Source: WHSW01 sp963842795
GTDB lineage: Bacteria; Actinomycetota; Thermoleophilia; Solirubrobacterales; 70-9
Assembly: GCA_963842795.1 (NCBI GenBank)
Contig: CAWJHV010000038.1
Coordinates: 264,567 to 328,566 of the forward strand
DNA length: 64,000 nucleotides
Reading direction: 5' to 3'
Part shown: in pieces, positions 33,459 to 41,648 of the stretch
Position numbering within the stretch: position 1 is the stretch's first letter
How the letters are laid out: every line of letters begins with the position of its first letter
Translations under genes and position numbers: made by a program
Notes under the pieces: model-generated
What the model was told of the DNA's origin: nothing
What the model saw: only the letters and a program-made list of their open reading frames with translations
The model's database searches: none

Positions 33459-34319
33459 CTACTCAGCGTCCTTGTCGAGCCGCTTGGCGAGCGCGTTCAT
33501 GCCGTAATCGCTGGCCTTCGCGGCGCCGCCGGCGCGATCCGTGGGCCGGTCGGGCGGGCGCTCGAGCCCCGCGTCCTGGAGCGTCGCGATGTGCTTGAAC
33601 GCAAGCAGCTCGTCGCGCGAGTCGAGCAGCGCGACGCGCAGCTTCGGGCGGGTCTCGCCGATCGCCGCCTCGAGCACCCCCTCGAGCGACCCGTGGCGGC
33701 GCAGCAGATCGGCGGCGGTCTTCTCGCCGACGCCCTTGGCCCCGGGCAGGCCGTCGGAGGGATCGCCCCGAAGGGCGATGAAGTCAGGGACCAGCTCCGG
33801 CGCGATCCCGTACCGGCGCTCGACCTCCGCCGGGTCGATCGGCTGCGCGCCCCGCTTCCCGGTGGTCAGGTAGAGGACCGTGACCTGCTTGGAGGCGCAC
33901 TGGAACATGTCGCGGTCGCCGGTTAGCAGCAGCGCCTCGCCGCCCGCCTCGACCTCGAGCCGCGCCAAAGTCCCCAGCAGGTCGTCGGCCTCGAGAGACT
34001 CGTGGCGCAGCACCGTCCAGCCCATGCCCTCGAAGAAGTCCGACGCCGCCGCGAACTGTGGCGCGAGATCGTCCGGGACCTCGGGGCGGGCGGCGTGATA
34101 GTCGGGGTAGAGCTCGACCCGGTATTCGGCAGCGTCCGGGCCGAAGCAGAGGACGACCGCGCGCGGGTCGTGCTCGGCAACCTCCTGGAGGATCAGGTTC
34201 GTCGTCCCCAGCAACGCGTTGACGGGCTTGCCGTCCGCTCCCTTGATCGAGTCGGGCAGGGCGTAGAAGGCGCGATACAGGAGCGAGGGCGCGTCGACGG
34301 CAAGCAGTGGGGCGGTCAT
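33459..34319 (-). CDS. 5'-3' exonuclease (PolA N-terminal / FEN-like)
   Basis: This 286-residue stand-alone flap nuclease begins LLAVDAPSLLYRAFYALPDS and has Asp residues in the canonical ESLEADDLLGTL and LLTGDRDMFQ motifs. A helix-hairpin-helix follows (DPSDGLPGAKGVGEKTAADL). These residues bind two metals and cut flaps or RNA primers. ATG 34319 is preferred over 34328. Its promoter region is shared with the divergent lipoprotein gene at 34378. Full-length DNA polymerase I is not in the window. Confidence 0.9.
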   Translation of the reverse strand: MTAPLLAVDAPSLLYRAFYALPDSIKGADGKPVNALLGTTNLILQEVAEHDPRAVVLCFGPDAAEYRVELYPDYHAARPEVPDDLAPQFAAASDFFEGMGWTVLRHESLEADDLLGTLARLEVEAGGEALLLTGDRDMFQCASKQVTVLYLTTGKRGAQPIDPAEVERRYGIAPELVPDFIALRGDPSDGLPGAKGVGEKTAADLLRRHGSLEGVLEAAIGETRPKLRVALLDSRDELLAFKHIATLQDAGLERPPDRPTDRAGGAAKASDYGMNALAKRLDKDAE

Positions 34320-34377
34320 TCCCGCCACGGTATCTGTAAGACTTCCCGATCTTGTTAGTCAACATAATGGGGAAAAG

Positions 34378-34863
34378 ATGAAAGCAACCAAGTCATTCGC
34401 GATCGCGGTTGTCGCCGGACTCCTCGCCGTCGGCGGCCTCGCGGCCTGCGGGAGCGACGATGAGTCGAGCGACGGCACGGCCACGGCGGCGACCCTGAGC
34501 TCGGACGATCTCGTGTCGTAGGCCAACGCGATCTGCAAGGAGCACGCGGACGCGATCAACTCCGCCGTGGAGGAGCTGTCCAAGGCGGGACAGCCGAGCG
34601 CAGCGGACATCCGCACGATCGTCAAGGAGACGATCCTGCCGCACTACTCGGCGCAGATCGGGCAGCTCGACCAGCTCACCCCGCCCGAGGACCAGGCAAG
34701 CGACTGGGACCAGTGGATCACCGACTCGACCGCGGCGCGGGACGCGGTCAAGGACGACCCGAACGCCGCCTTCGACTCGTCGCTGAAGGAGTTCCAGACG
34801 GCGAACGACGAGGCGACCGCGCTCGGGCTGGGCGACGACTGCCAGGTCGGGCCGACCAGCTGA
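34378..34863 (+). pseudogene. Putative lipoprotein gene interrupted by an in-frame TAG
   Basis: ATG 34378 begins MKATKSFAIAVVAGLLAVGG followed by a lipobox (LAAC, Cys24) and a Ser/Asp-rich linker. The codon at 34519-34521 is TAG (codon 48). The frame then continues as ANAICKEHADAINSAVEELS and ends naturally at 34863 (161 sense codons in all). Codon use and composition are unchanged across the stop. Apart from a TAC-to-TAG change or assembly error, suppression is conceivable. The second half alone has no plausible signal. Confidence 0.75.
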
Positions 34864-34940
34864 TCGATCTCATTCCCGCTCGCCCCGGCCGTCGGTTAGC
34901 CTGCGACGGTCCACGCAGGGATCGGCGACAGGAGGTCGAG

Positions 34941-36299
34941 GTGAGGCGCGGCTGGATCGGGGTGCTGGTGCTCGCGGCCGCGCTCGGGCTGCTCGCGCCG
35001 CCGGCGTCGGCACGCGACGAGGTGATCGAGATCGCCTCCGATGGGCCGGGCCCGGCGGCCTACGACCAGGTCTTCGTCCACCGGATGGGCCCGCGTGAGG
35101 CCGAGCGGGTGCTGGTGCTGATGCCCGGGACGCTGGGCGGGGCGGGGGACTTCACGCTCCTGGCCCAAGAGTTGATCAAGCGGGTCGAGGGCCTCCAGGT
35201 GTGGGCGATCGACCGTCGCAGCCAGGCGCTCGAGCCGACCGAGGTGTTCCGCGAGGCGCTCTCGGGCGAGCGCACCCTGCAGGAGACGTTCGACCACTAC
35301 CTCGGCTGGCTCACCAACGGCGGCTCACCGCCCGACCACTACGACTTCCTCGACGCGAGCACCGTCCCCTTCGCCCGCGAGTGGGGGATGAAGACGGCGC
35401 TCAAGGACGCGCGCAAGGTGGTCCGCGAGGCCGGGCGCGGCGGTCGCGAGGTGATCCTGGGCGGGCACTCGCTCGGCGCCTCGCTGTCCGCCGCCTACGC
35501 AGCGTGGGACTTCCATGGCAAGCCGGGCTTCGAGGACGTCGACGCCCTGGTGCTCATCGACGGCGGGCTGCTCGGCAGCTTCGACTCCTACGACCTCGCA
35601 CAAGCGCAGGCGCAGATCGCCGACCTGCAGGTCTCGAACCCCTTCCAGGACCTGTTCGACAACGGTGTGGTCGAGTCCGCCGGCCTGTTCGCCGAGATCG
35701 GCGGCCTGTACGCCCGCCTCGCGCCGACCGAGAGCGCCGCGAGCCTGCAGGCGTTCCCGTTCCTTCCGGCCGCCTACAAGCCGCCGATGACCGTCACCAA
35801 CCGCGCCCTGTTCGGCTACGACTTCGATCGCGACACCTCCCCGTCGACGCCCGACCTGCACGCGAACCTCGGCGGGCTGGCGCCCAGCGGCGACCCGCGC
35901 GACTGGGACGATGGCGGCGTCACCCCGATCGCCCGGCTGGCCGAGACCTTCGGTCAGGAGCCCTCGAACTCGGTGGAGTGGTTCTTCCCCAAGCGGCTGA
36001 CGATCGATACCAACGGCGCGGACCTGATGCGGATGAACGACGTCGCCGGGTTCCTCGGGCTGCGGCTCGAGCACACGCGGCAGATCGACGTCCCGATCTA
36101 CACCTTCGAGACCGACCTCACCGGCGGCGACGTCCTCCGCGGCGCCAAGCGGCTGGTCAAGCGGGCCAAGACGACCCGGCGACAGTCGATGCTGGTCGAG
36201 GGAGCCCCCGAGCAGAGCCACCTCGATCCGCTGACCGCGGCACCGGGAAGGAACGAGTTCCTGAAGACGCTGATCGTCTTCCTCGGCGGGCTCGACTGA
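34941..36299 (+). CDS. Secreted alpha/beta hydrolase
   Basis: This 452-residue protein has a signal peptide (WIGVLVLAAALGLLAPPASA) and an alpha/beta-hydrolase core with the nucleophile in EVILGGHSLGASLSAAYA (GHSLG) and the oxyanion region VLVLMPGTLGGAGDF. Near the C-terminus QSHLDPL supplies the probable His. The substrate could be an ester or lipid. GTG 34941 follows AGGAGG by 5 nt, which rules out the longer upstream frame. Confidence 0.85.
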   Translation: MRRGWIGVLVLAAALGLLAPPASARDEVIEIASDGPGPAAYDQVFVHRMGPREAERVLVLMPGTLGGAGDFTLLAQELIKRVEGLQVWAIDRRSQALEPTEVFREALSGERTLQETFDHYLGWLTNGGSPPDHYDFLDASTVPFAREWGMKTALKDARKVVREAGRGGREVILGGHSLGASLSAAYAAWDFHGKPGFEDVDALVLIDGGLLGSFDSYDLAQAQAQIADLQVSNPFQDLFDNGVVESAGLFAEIGGLYARLAPTESAASLQAFPFLPAAYKPPMTVTNRALFGYDFDRDTSPSTPDLHANLGGLAPSGDPRDWDDGGVTPIARLAETFGQEPSNSVEWFFPKRLTIDTNGADLMRMNDVAGFLGLRLEHTRQIDVPIYTFETDLTGGDVLRGAKRLVKRAKTTRRQSMLVEGAPEQSHLDPLTAAPGRNEFLKTLIVFLGGLD

Positions 36300-36334
36300 C
36301 GACCCGACGCACGCGATGTGCTCTCTGCCGTACA

Positions 36335-36350
36335 GTGGGTATTAGCCCAC
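36335..36350. repeat. Short inverted repeat before the desaturase gene
   Basis: GTGGG-TATTAG-CCCAC is a small dyad 36 bp after the hydrolase stop and 49 bp before the desaturase ATG. It may be a regulator site or terminator stem. There is no T-run, so terminator use is weak. Confidence 0.3.
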
Positions 36351-36398
36351 CCTAATTCGGCAGCTGGATAGCGGCCGACCGGAGGAGGGAGACGAGCA

Positions 36399-37406
36399 AT
36401 GGCCCGAGGCACAGACCTTTCTGCATACGAGCGTCCGAACCTGGGCCGAAGTCTCCTCGACATCGCCACGTCGGTGGTCCCCTACCTGGCGCTGACGCTG
36501 TTCATGTACGCGATCTACGACCAGGTCTCGGTGCTGGTCATCCTCGCGTTTGCGATCCCGGCCGGTGGCTTCCTGCTGCGCACGTTCATCCTCTTTCACG
36601 ACTGCGGGCACGGCTCGTTCTTCGGCTCGAAGACTGCCAACCGCTGGTTCGGCCGCTTCTGCGCGGTGCTCGTCTGGCAGCCGTTCTCGAACTGGCGCCA
36701 CGACCACGCCGTCCATCACGGCAGCGCCGGCGACCTCGATCGGCGTGGGACCGGCGACGTGCCGACGCTGACTGTGGAGGAGTACTACGCGCGCGATTGG
36801 CGCGGCAGGCTCGGCTACCGCCTGTTCCGGAACCCCCTGGTGATGTTCGGGATCGGCCCGATCTACTCGCTGATGATCGCCCCGCGCCGGACCTCGTTCG
36901 ACAAGCGCCCGCGGTTGCGCAACAGCGTCCTGCTGACGAACGTCGTGATCGCGGCGATCGTCACCGCGATCTGCCTGCTGATCGGCTGGAAGGAGTTCAT
37001 GCTGATCCAGCTGCCCGCCGCGTTCGTCGCCGCCTTCGCCGGGGTGCTGCTGTTCTACGTCCAGCACCAGTTCGAGGACGTCTACTGGGAGTCGGGCGAC
37101 CGCTGGAGCTACACCGAGGCGGCCCTGCGCGGCAGCTCCTATTTGAAGCTGCCGCAGCCGCTGCAGTTCTTCACCGGCAACATCGGCCTCCACCACGTCC
37201 ACCACCTGAGCGCGAAGGTCCCGAACTACAACCTGCAGGCGGCTCACGACGAGAACCCGGTCTTCCATGACGTACCGGTGCTCACGCTCCGCGACTGCGT
37301 GCGGTGCACGCGGTTGAAGCTGATCGACCAGGGCAGCGGCCGCCTGGTCACCTTCGGCGAGGCGCGCGCCGCGATGCGCGCGGCGCCGGCCGCCGTCATC
37401 GGCTAG
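36399..37406 (+). CDS. Fatty acid desaturase (membrane-bound, three His boxes)
   Basis: This 335-residue integral membrane di-iron desaturase has three His boxes: H67DCGH71, H101DHAVHH107 and H265HVHH269. There are hydrophobic segments at about residues 24-40, 45-65, 150-160 and 180-222. This set suits an acyl-lipid (omega-6/delta-type) desaturase that introduces a cis double bond using molecular oxygen and ferredoxin. It probably adjusts membrane fluidity. The ribosome site GGAGGAGG precedes the ATG. It overlaps the convergent hydrolase gene by 4 bp. Confidence 0.92.
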   Translation: MARGTDLSAYERPNLGRSLLDIATSVVPYLALTLFMYAIYDQVSVLVILAFAIPAGGFLLRTFILFHDCGHGSFFGSKTANRWFGRFCAVLVWQPFSNWRHDHAVHHGSAGDLDRRGTGDVPTLTVEEYYARDWRGRLGYRLFRNPLVMFGIGPIYSLMIAPRRTSFDKRPRLRNSVLLTNVVIAAIVTAICLLIGWKEFMLIQLPAAFVAAFAGVLLFYVQHQFEDVYWESGDRWSYTEAALRGSSYLKLPQPLQFFTGNIGLHHVHHLSAKVPNYNLQAAHDENPVFHDVPVLTLRDCVRCTRLKLIDQGSGRLVTFGEARAAMRAAPAAVIG

Positions 37407-38794
37407 TTGGCCCGCAGGAACCTGCGGATCTCGCGCGCGGCGGGCCCGTGGGTGTTGATCAGCGCGTCGATGTGGCCGGCATTGCGAGCCACATACTGCC
37501 GCGAGTTCGGGAACTCGTTGGCGACCCAGCGGCCCTCCTGGGGCGTGGTCAGGTTGTCCATCTCGCCGGAGATGACCAGCACGGGCGCGGTCGTGGGCTC
37601 GTCGCCGGGTGAGATCGGCGGCTCGTAGACGTCGCTCAGCGGCGGCCACGTGAGGCATTCGAGGTATCCGAAGGAGGGGGACTGCGCGATCTCTCGCGGC
37701 CTGAACGGCCCGAAGTTGTCCGGGTGCCGTCGAATCGCGCGCTCGAGCTGACGCCGGCGCTCGGGCTCGCTCGCCTGCTTGTCCCAGATCATGGGGTAGT
37801 CGTTGCAGCCCACGACCAGCTCGCCGGCGCGCACGTAGTAGAGCGGGTTGCCGGCGTCGAGGCCCGACGGTCGCGTGAGCCGCCTCCACGGCCGCGGGTT
37901 GCCGCGGCGCAGCTTCACCCCGGCGCGGTCGATCGCCAGGTAGGACCCGGGGGTGCCGTAGGTGGCACCGCCAAAGGCCTGCAGCAGCCCCTCGACGCCG
38001 CGGCGCGTCCGCCGAAGGTGCTCGACCAGCAGCCGCAGCCGCCGCCCGGCGTCGCCCGAGCACTTCGGCGAGCGCCGGCAGGCGAGCTCGAGCGAGCGGT
38101 TGCCGGTCCGGATGAGGCTCCCGTACCACGCCGACTCGCCGATGGCCGGATAGGCCGAATCGAGCACGAGCGCCCGGAGGGTCTCGCCGTGGCGGAAGGC
38201 GTAGGACTGGGCGAAGAAGGTGCCGTAGGAGTCGCCGTAGAGAGTGATCCTGTTGAGGCCGAGCGCCCGACGGACCGCGTCGAGGTCGTCGGCGGCCGCC
38301 GACGTGCGGTAGGAGACGAAACGCTTGCCGAGCCGGCGCGCGCATTGCGACAGGGTGATCGCCTCGTCTCCGACGCCGTGCTGGAGGTTCGGGCAGTCGG
38401 GCCGCTCCGAGCGCCCGGTGCCGCGCATGTCGACGACCACCAGGTCGCGGCGTCGCAGCAGATCGCCGAACAGCTCCACGTAGAACTTCGCGCTCGAGGT
38501 GCTGGAGAAGCCGGGCCCGCCCTCTTGGGCGAAGATCGTTCCCCGCGAGGGCCGCCCGGCACGGTCGCGGGTGCGGACCGCGAACGCGACCCGCGTGTTG
38601 CCATAGGAGGGGTCCGCCCGCTCGAACGGGACCTCGAGCGAGCCGCACCGAAACTCCTTCAACCAGGGCACGTCGCCGCAGGGCCGAGGCTTCGCGGCGG
38701 CCGGTCCGGCTGCCGGGCGGTCCGCGGCTGCGCCGCCGGCGCCTCCGATCACCGTCACGCCGCAGAGCAACAGCAGGGTGAGGCGTGCGCGCAC
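37403..38794 (-). CDS. Secreted alpha/beta hydrolase (TAP/SCO7095-like peptidase)
   Basis: This 463-residue protein has a signal peptide (LTLLLLCGVTVIGGAGGAAA), then the tripeptidyl-aminopeptidase-like pattern EEGGPGFSSTSSAKFY-type oxyanion loop (IFAQEGGPGFSS), VVVDMRGTGRSERP, nucleophile elbow GDSYGT and the C-terminal VLVISGEMDNLTTPQEGRWV plus NAGHID with the catalytic His. It is probably a proline-iminopeptidase-type exopeptidase acting outside the cell. GTG 38794 follows TACGCT by 9 nt. Confidence 0.87.
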   Translation of the reverse strand: MRARLTLLLLCGVTVIGGAGGAAADRPAAGPAAAKPRPCGDVPWLKEFRCGSLEVPFERADPSYGNTRVAFAVRTRDRAGRPSRGTIFAQEGGPGFSSTSSAKFYVELFGDLLRRRDLVVVDMRGTGRSERPDCPNLQHGVGDEAITLSQCARRLGKRFVSYRTSAAADDLDAVRRALGLNRITLYGDSYGTFFAQSYAFRHGETLRALVLDSAYPAIGESAWYGSLIRTGNRSLELACRRSPKCSGDAGRRLRLLVEHLRRTRRGVEGLLQAFGGATYGTPGSYLAIDRAGVKLRRGNPRPWRRLTRPSGLDAGNPLYYVRAGELVVGCNDYPMIWDKQASEPERRRQLERAIRRHPDNFGPFRPREIAQSPSFGYLECLTWPPLSDVYEPPISPGDEPTTAPVLVISGEMDNLTTPQEGRWVANEFPNSRQYVARNAGHIDALINTHGPAAREIRRFLRAN

Positions 38795-38824
38795 GATGGG
38801 GCCAGCGTAATCGACGGGGCTGGC

Positions 38825-38854
38825 TTGACTCGGAGCGATCCGATGGTTGGATAC
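38825..38854 (+). promoter_or_regulatory. Probable promoter of the ion-channel/VOC operon
   Basis: TTGACT (38825-38830) and GGATAC (38849-38854) are separated by 18 bp. The start they predict, near 38858-38860, gives a leader of about 18 nt that carries AGGAG before the GTG at 38877. It argues against the ATG at 38859 as the true start. Confidence 0.5.
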
Positions 38855-38876
38855 GCAGATGGGCAGGAGAGGCGCG

Positions 38877-39911
38877 GTGCGCGTGACGGCGGTTGCGATC
38901 GCCGCCTGCCTGTTCGCCGTGCCGACCGCGATAGCCCAGGACGCCACGCCGGTCGAGGGCGCGGAGGAGGCCTCCGAGGAGCAGGGCAGCGGCGCCCCCG
39001 ACACCGCCGCGGCCAAGCCCGAGGTCGTCACGGTCGGCGCGCTGATCAACGACATCCAGCAGCTCGACCTGCAGACCCACTCCTACGCGGTCGACATCTA
39101 TTTGTGGTTCAAGTGGCGCAACCCCGACATCGATCCCTCGCGCACGTTCGAGTTCCTGAACCCGTTCGAGCTCTGGGGGACCATCCGCCAGTACGCGGGA
39201 GTGAAGCCTGAGACGCTTTCCAGCGGGGAGCAGTACTCGAGCCTGCACGTGCAGGGCAAGTTCAACGCCAGCCTGCCGCTCGAGCGCTACCCGTTCGACA
39301 CCCAGAACCTCGTGGTCGAGCTCGAGGACAAGAACAAGGACGAGTCCGGGCTTGTGTACGTGCCGGACACGGATCCGGTGGCGATCTCGAAGGACATCAC
39401 GATCCCGGGCTGGAACATCGGCGAGCCCACCTTCGAGGTGGCCTCGAACACCTACCCGACCAACTTCGGCGATCCGCGCACCGGCGACGCGACCTACTCA
39501 CGTGTGATCGTCGGCCTTCCGGTGTCCCGGCCCGCGGGCACCTACTCGCTCAAGCTGTTACTGCCGATCCTGCTCGTCGCCCTGACTGCGGCGCTCGCGC
39601 TCTCGGTCCATCCCCAGTACGTCGAGGGCCGGATCGGGATCGGGATCACGGCCCTGCTCACCCTGGTCGCCCTGCAGTTGACCGCGACCTCCGGCCTGCC
39701 GGACGTCAACTACCTGATCCTGCTCGACAAGCTCTACATCCTCAGCTACGCGTTCGTCGTTCTCACGATGGCGGTGATCGTCAGGAACTCTTGGGTCGAC
39801 GCGACCGGCGACGTCGCGGTCGCCTCCCGGGCGGATCGTCGCGCTCTGTTGTGGCTCACCGTCGGCTACTTCGCCGTCGCGGTCGCGCTGATGATCTTCA
39901 GCCTGGCATGA
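38877..39911 (+). CDS. Pentameric ligand-gated ion channel homologue (prokaryotic Cys-loop receptor family)
   Basis: This 344-residue protein has a signal peptide (cleavage after about residue 20, AIA-QD). Its extracellular domain has the family landmarks WFKWRNPD (77-84) and YPFDTQ (138-143, the Cys-loop core lacking cysteines as in bacteria) and IPGWNI (176-181). Four membrane helices follow at about 223-244 (M1), 252-272 (pore M2), 277-302 (M3) and 322-342 (M4). The M2-M3 link TSGLPDVNYL matches the conserved Pro. Relatives GLIC and ELIC form proton- or amine-gated cation channels. ATG 38847/38859 alternatives are discarded because of AGGAG before 38877. Ligand unknown. Confidence 0.85.
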   Translation: MRVTAVAIAACLFAVPTAIAQDATPVEGAEEASEEQGSGAPDTAAAKPEVVTVGALINDIQQLDLQTHSYAVDIYLWFKWRNPDIDPSRTFEFLNPFELWGTIRQYAGVKPETLSSGEQYSSLHVQGKFNASLPLERYPFDTQNLVVELEDKNKDESGLVYVPDTDPVAISKDITIPGWNIGEPTFEVASNTYPTNFGDPRTGDATYSRVIVGLPVSRPAGTYSLKLLLPILLVALTAALALSVHPQYVEGRIGIGITALLTLVALQLTATSGLPDVNYLILLDKLYILSYAFVVLTMAVIVRNSWVDATGDVAVASRADRRALLWLTVGYFAVAVALMIFSLA

Positions 39912-40351
39912 GCGGCGACCGGCCCAGGCTGCTCGGGATCAACCACGTCGCGCTCGAGGTCGGCGACCTCGACGCGGCGCTCGACTTCTACGGCTCGATC
40001 TTCGACTTCGAGCTCCGCGGCCGAGTCCCCGGGATGGCCTTCCTCGAGATGGGCGACCAGTTCATCGCGATCGCGGAGGGCCGCTCGCAGGGGGCCGACG
40101 ACGGGCGCCACTTCGGTCTCGTGGTCGACGACAAGCAGGCGGCGCGGGCGGCCCTCGAAGCGGCCGGGGCCGAGCTCCTCCCCGGGCGCGGGCTCGACTT
40201 CCTCGATCCCTGGGGCAACCGGGTCCAGGTGGTCGACTACCGCGAGATCCAGTTCTCCAAGACCCCCGAGGTGCTCGCCGGGATGGAGGTCGAGATCGCC
40301 AAGTCGGAGAGCGCGCTCGCCGAGCTGCGCGAGAAGGGCCTCGGCGGCTAG
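39908..40351 (+). CDS. VOC family protein coupled to the ion channel
   Basis: This 147-residue glyoxalase-like protein has NHVALEVGDLDAALDFYGSI and a second half with HFGLVVDDKQAARAALEAAG and DPWGNRVQVVDY. The C-terminal extension is helical. Its ATG overlaps the channel stop by 4 bp (ATGA), so translation is coupled. The link suggests that it binds or converts the channel ligand; this is inference only. Confidence 0.85.
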   Translation: MSGDRPRLLGINHVALEVGDLDAALDFYGSIFDFELRGRVPGMAFLEMGDQFIAIAEGRSQGADDGRHFGLVVDDKQAARAALEAAGAELLPGRGLDFLDPWGNRVQVVDYREIQFSKTPEVLAGMEVEIAKSESALAELREKGLGG

Positions 40352-40507
40352 TTATCGCTCCTGTGGCTGACCGTCTCGGGCCGTGCAGGCCGGAGGCGGG
40401 GCGTGGCTGGTTAGAGGGGGGCGGGCGCGCGAGGGCGGTGAGCCGAAAGACGGGCGAGGTGTCGCGCGAGCGTGACCGAATCACAACGTCTCCGGCTCCC
40501 CGATCGT

Positions 40508-40632
40508 CGAGTGTGCAGTTTGCCCCGCTATAGGGGGGTCAAGTGCACACTCGCCGGGCTGCGGGCCATCAGAGCACGCAAGAGTGGCAAGAACGTTACG
40601 CACGGCGCACGCGCCCACCCCCTCACTGCCAA
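40508..40632. repeat. Palindromic intergenic element, copy 2
   Basis: The perfect 10-bp arms CGAGTGTGCA (40508-40517) and TGCACACTCG (40544-40553) enclose the core TTGCCCCGCTATAGGGGG-GTCAA. The flank up to 40632 ends CCACCCCCTCACTGCCAA and is collinear with copy 3 (the same tail lies at the same 62 nt distance). It occupies the 328 bp gap between two convergent genes. No gene is visible in the gap. Function could be bidirectional transcription termination or a non-autonomous mobile element. Confidence 0.75.
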
Positions 40633-40679
40633 GCCGGCTTCAAACCGCGCGGCTCGCCCGAACCGGGGCGGTTCGGCGG

Positions 40680-41618
40680 CTAGCCGTAGACCTCCGGGTT
40701 GACGCAGCGCGGCAGCCGTTCGCCCGCCAGCCCGGCGAGCAGGTTGTCGACCGCGAGGTCTGCCATCGCCTCGCGGGTGGCGTGCGTGGCCGAGCCGAGG
40801 TGGGGGATGACGAGCAGGTTGGGCGCCGCGAGCAGGGGGGCGTCGGCGGGCAGCGGCTCGGGGTCGGTGACGTCGAGGGCGGCGCCGGCGATCCAGCCGT
40901 CGCGCAAGGCCCGCTCAAGCGCGGCGGCGTCGACGATCGGGCCGCGCGCGGTGTTGACGAGATGGGCGGTCGGCTTCATCGCCCGCAGCTCGGGCTCGCC
41001 GATCAGCGCCCGCGTCTCGGGCGTGAGCGGCGTGTGGACGCTGACGAAGTCCGCGGCGGCGAGCAGCCGCTCGAGCTCGCCGGCCTCGGAGCGCCCGGCG
41101 ACGATCACCTCGCAGTCGAATCCCTCCAGCCGCTTGGCGACGGTCGAGCCGATCCGCCCGCCGCCGACGATCGCCACCGTCGCCCCGTGCAGGTCGCGGC
41201 CGAGCATCCACTCCGGGCCCCAGTCGCCCCATTCGCCCGCGCGCACGATTCGCTCCCCCTCCCCGAGGCGTCGCGAGATCGCGAGCATCAACGCCACAGC
41301 GAGGTCGGCGGTCGAGTCGGTGAGCACGTCGGGGGTGTGGCCGACCGGGATCCCACGCTCTGTCGCGGCATCGACGTCCACGTTGTCGACCCCGACGGCG
41401 TAGTTGGAGATCACCCGCAGCTCCGGCCCGGCGCCGATCAGCTCGGCGTCGACCGCGTCGGTGAGCAGGGAGAGCAGCCCCTGCGCTCGTTCGACGCCGT
41501 CGAGCAGCGCCTCCCGCGGCGGTGCCGCCGGCTCGGTCCAGACGTCGACCTCGTGTGCGGCACGGAGGCGGTCGAGCGCGTCGCCGGGCAGCTCGCGGGT
41601 GACGAAGCAGCGGGCCAT
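40680..41618 (-). CDS. D-isomer-specific 2-hydroxyacid dehydrogenase (glyoxylate/hydroxypyruvate reductase-like)
   Basis: This 312-residue enzyme has an N-terminal substrate domain, the NAD-binding AIVGGGRIGSTVAKRL and the catalytic set Arg in VNTARGPIVD, Glu in DVTDPEPLP and His in VIPHLGSATH. It interconverts glyoxylate or hydroxypyruvate with the 2-hydroxy acid. It is divergent from rlmN with only 30 bp between starts. ATG 41618 is the only reasonable start. Confidence 0.9.
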   Translation of the reverse strand: MARCFVTRELPGDALDRLRAAHEVDVWTEPAAPPREALLDGVERAQGLLSLLTDAVDAELIGAGPELRVISNYAVGVDNVDVDAATERGIPVGHTPDVLTDSTADLAVALMLAISRRLGEGERIVRAGEWGDWGPEWMLGRDLHGATVAIVGGGRIGSTVAKRLEGFDCEVIVAGRSEAGELERLLAAADFVSVHTPLTPETRALIGEPELRAMKPTAHLVNTARGPIVDAAALERALRDGWIAGAALDVTDPEPLPADAPLLAAPNLLVIPHLGSATHATREAMADLAVDNLLAGLAGERLPRCVNPEVYG

Positions 41619-41648
41619 GTGGCGGAACGCTGTCACACTCGAGAGCCG

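Noticed and set aside
36335..36350. Dyad GTGGG-TATTAG-CCCAC as a strong terminator
   Set aside because: The stem is only 5 bp and no T-run follows; it is listed only as a weak inverted repeat.
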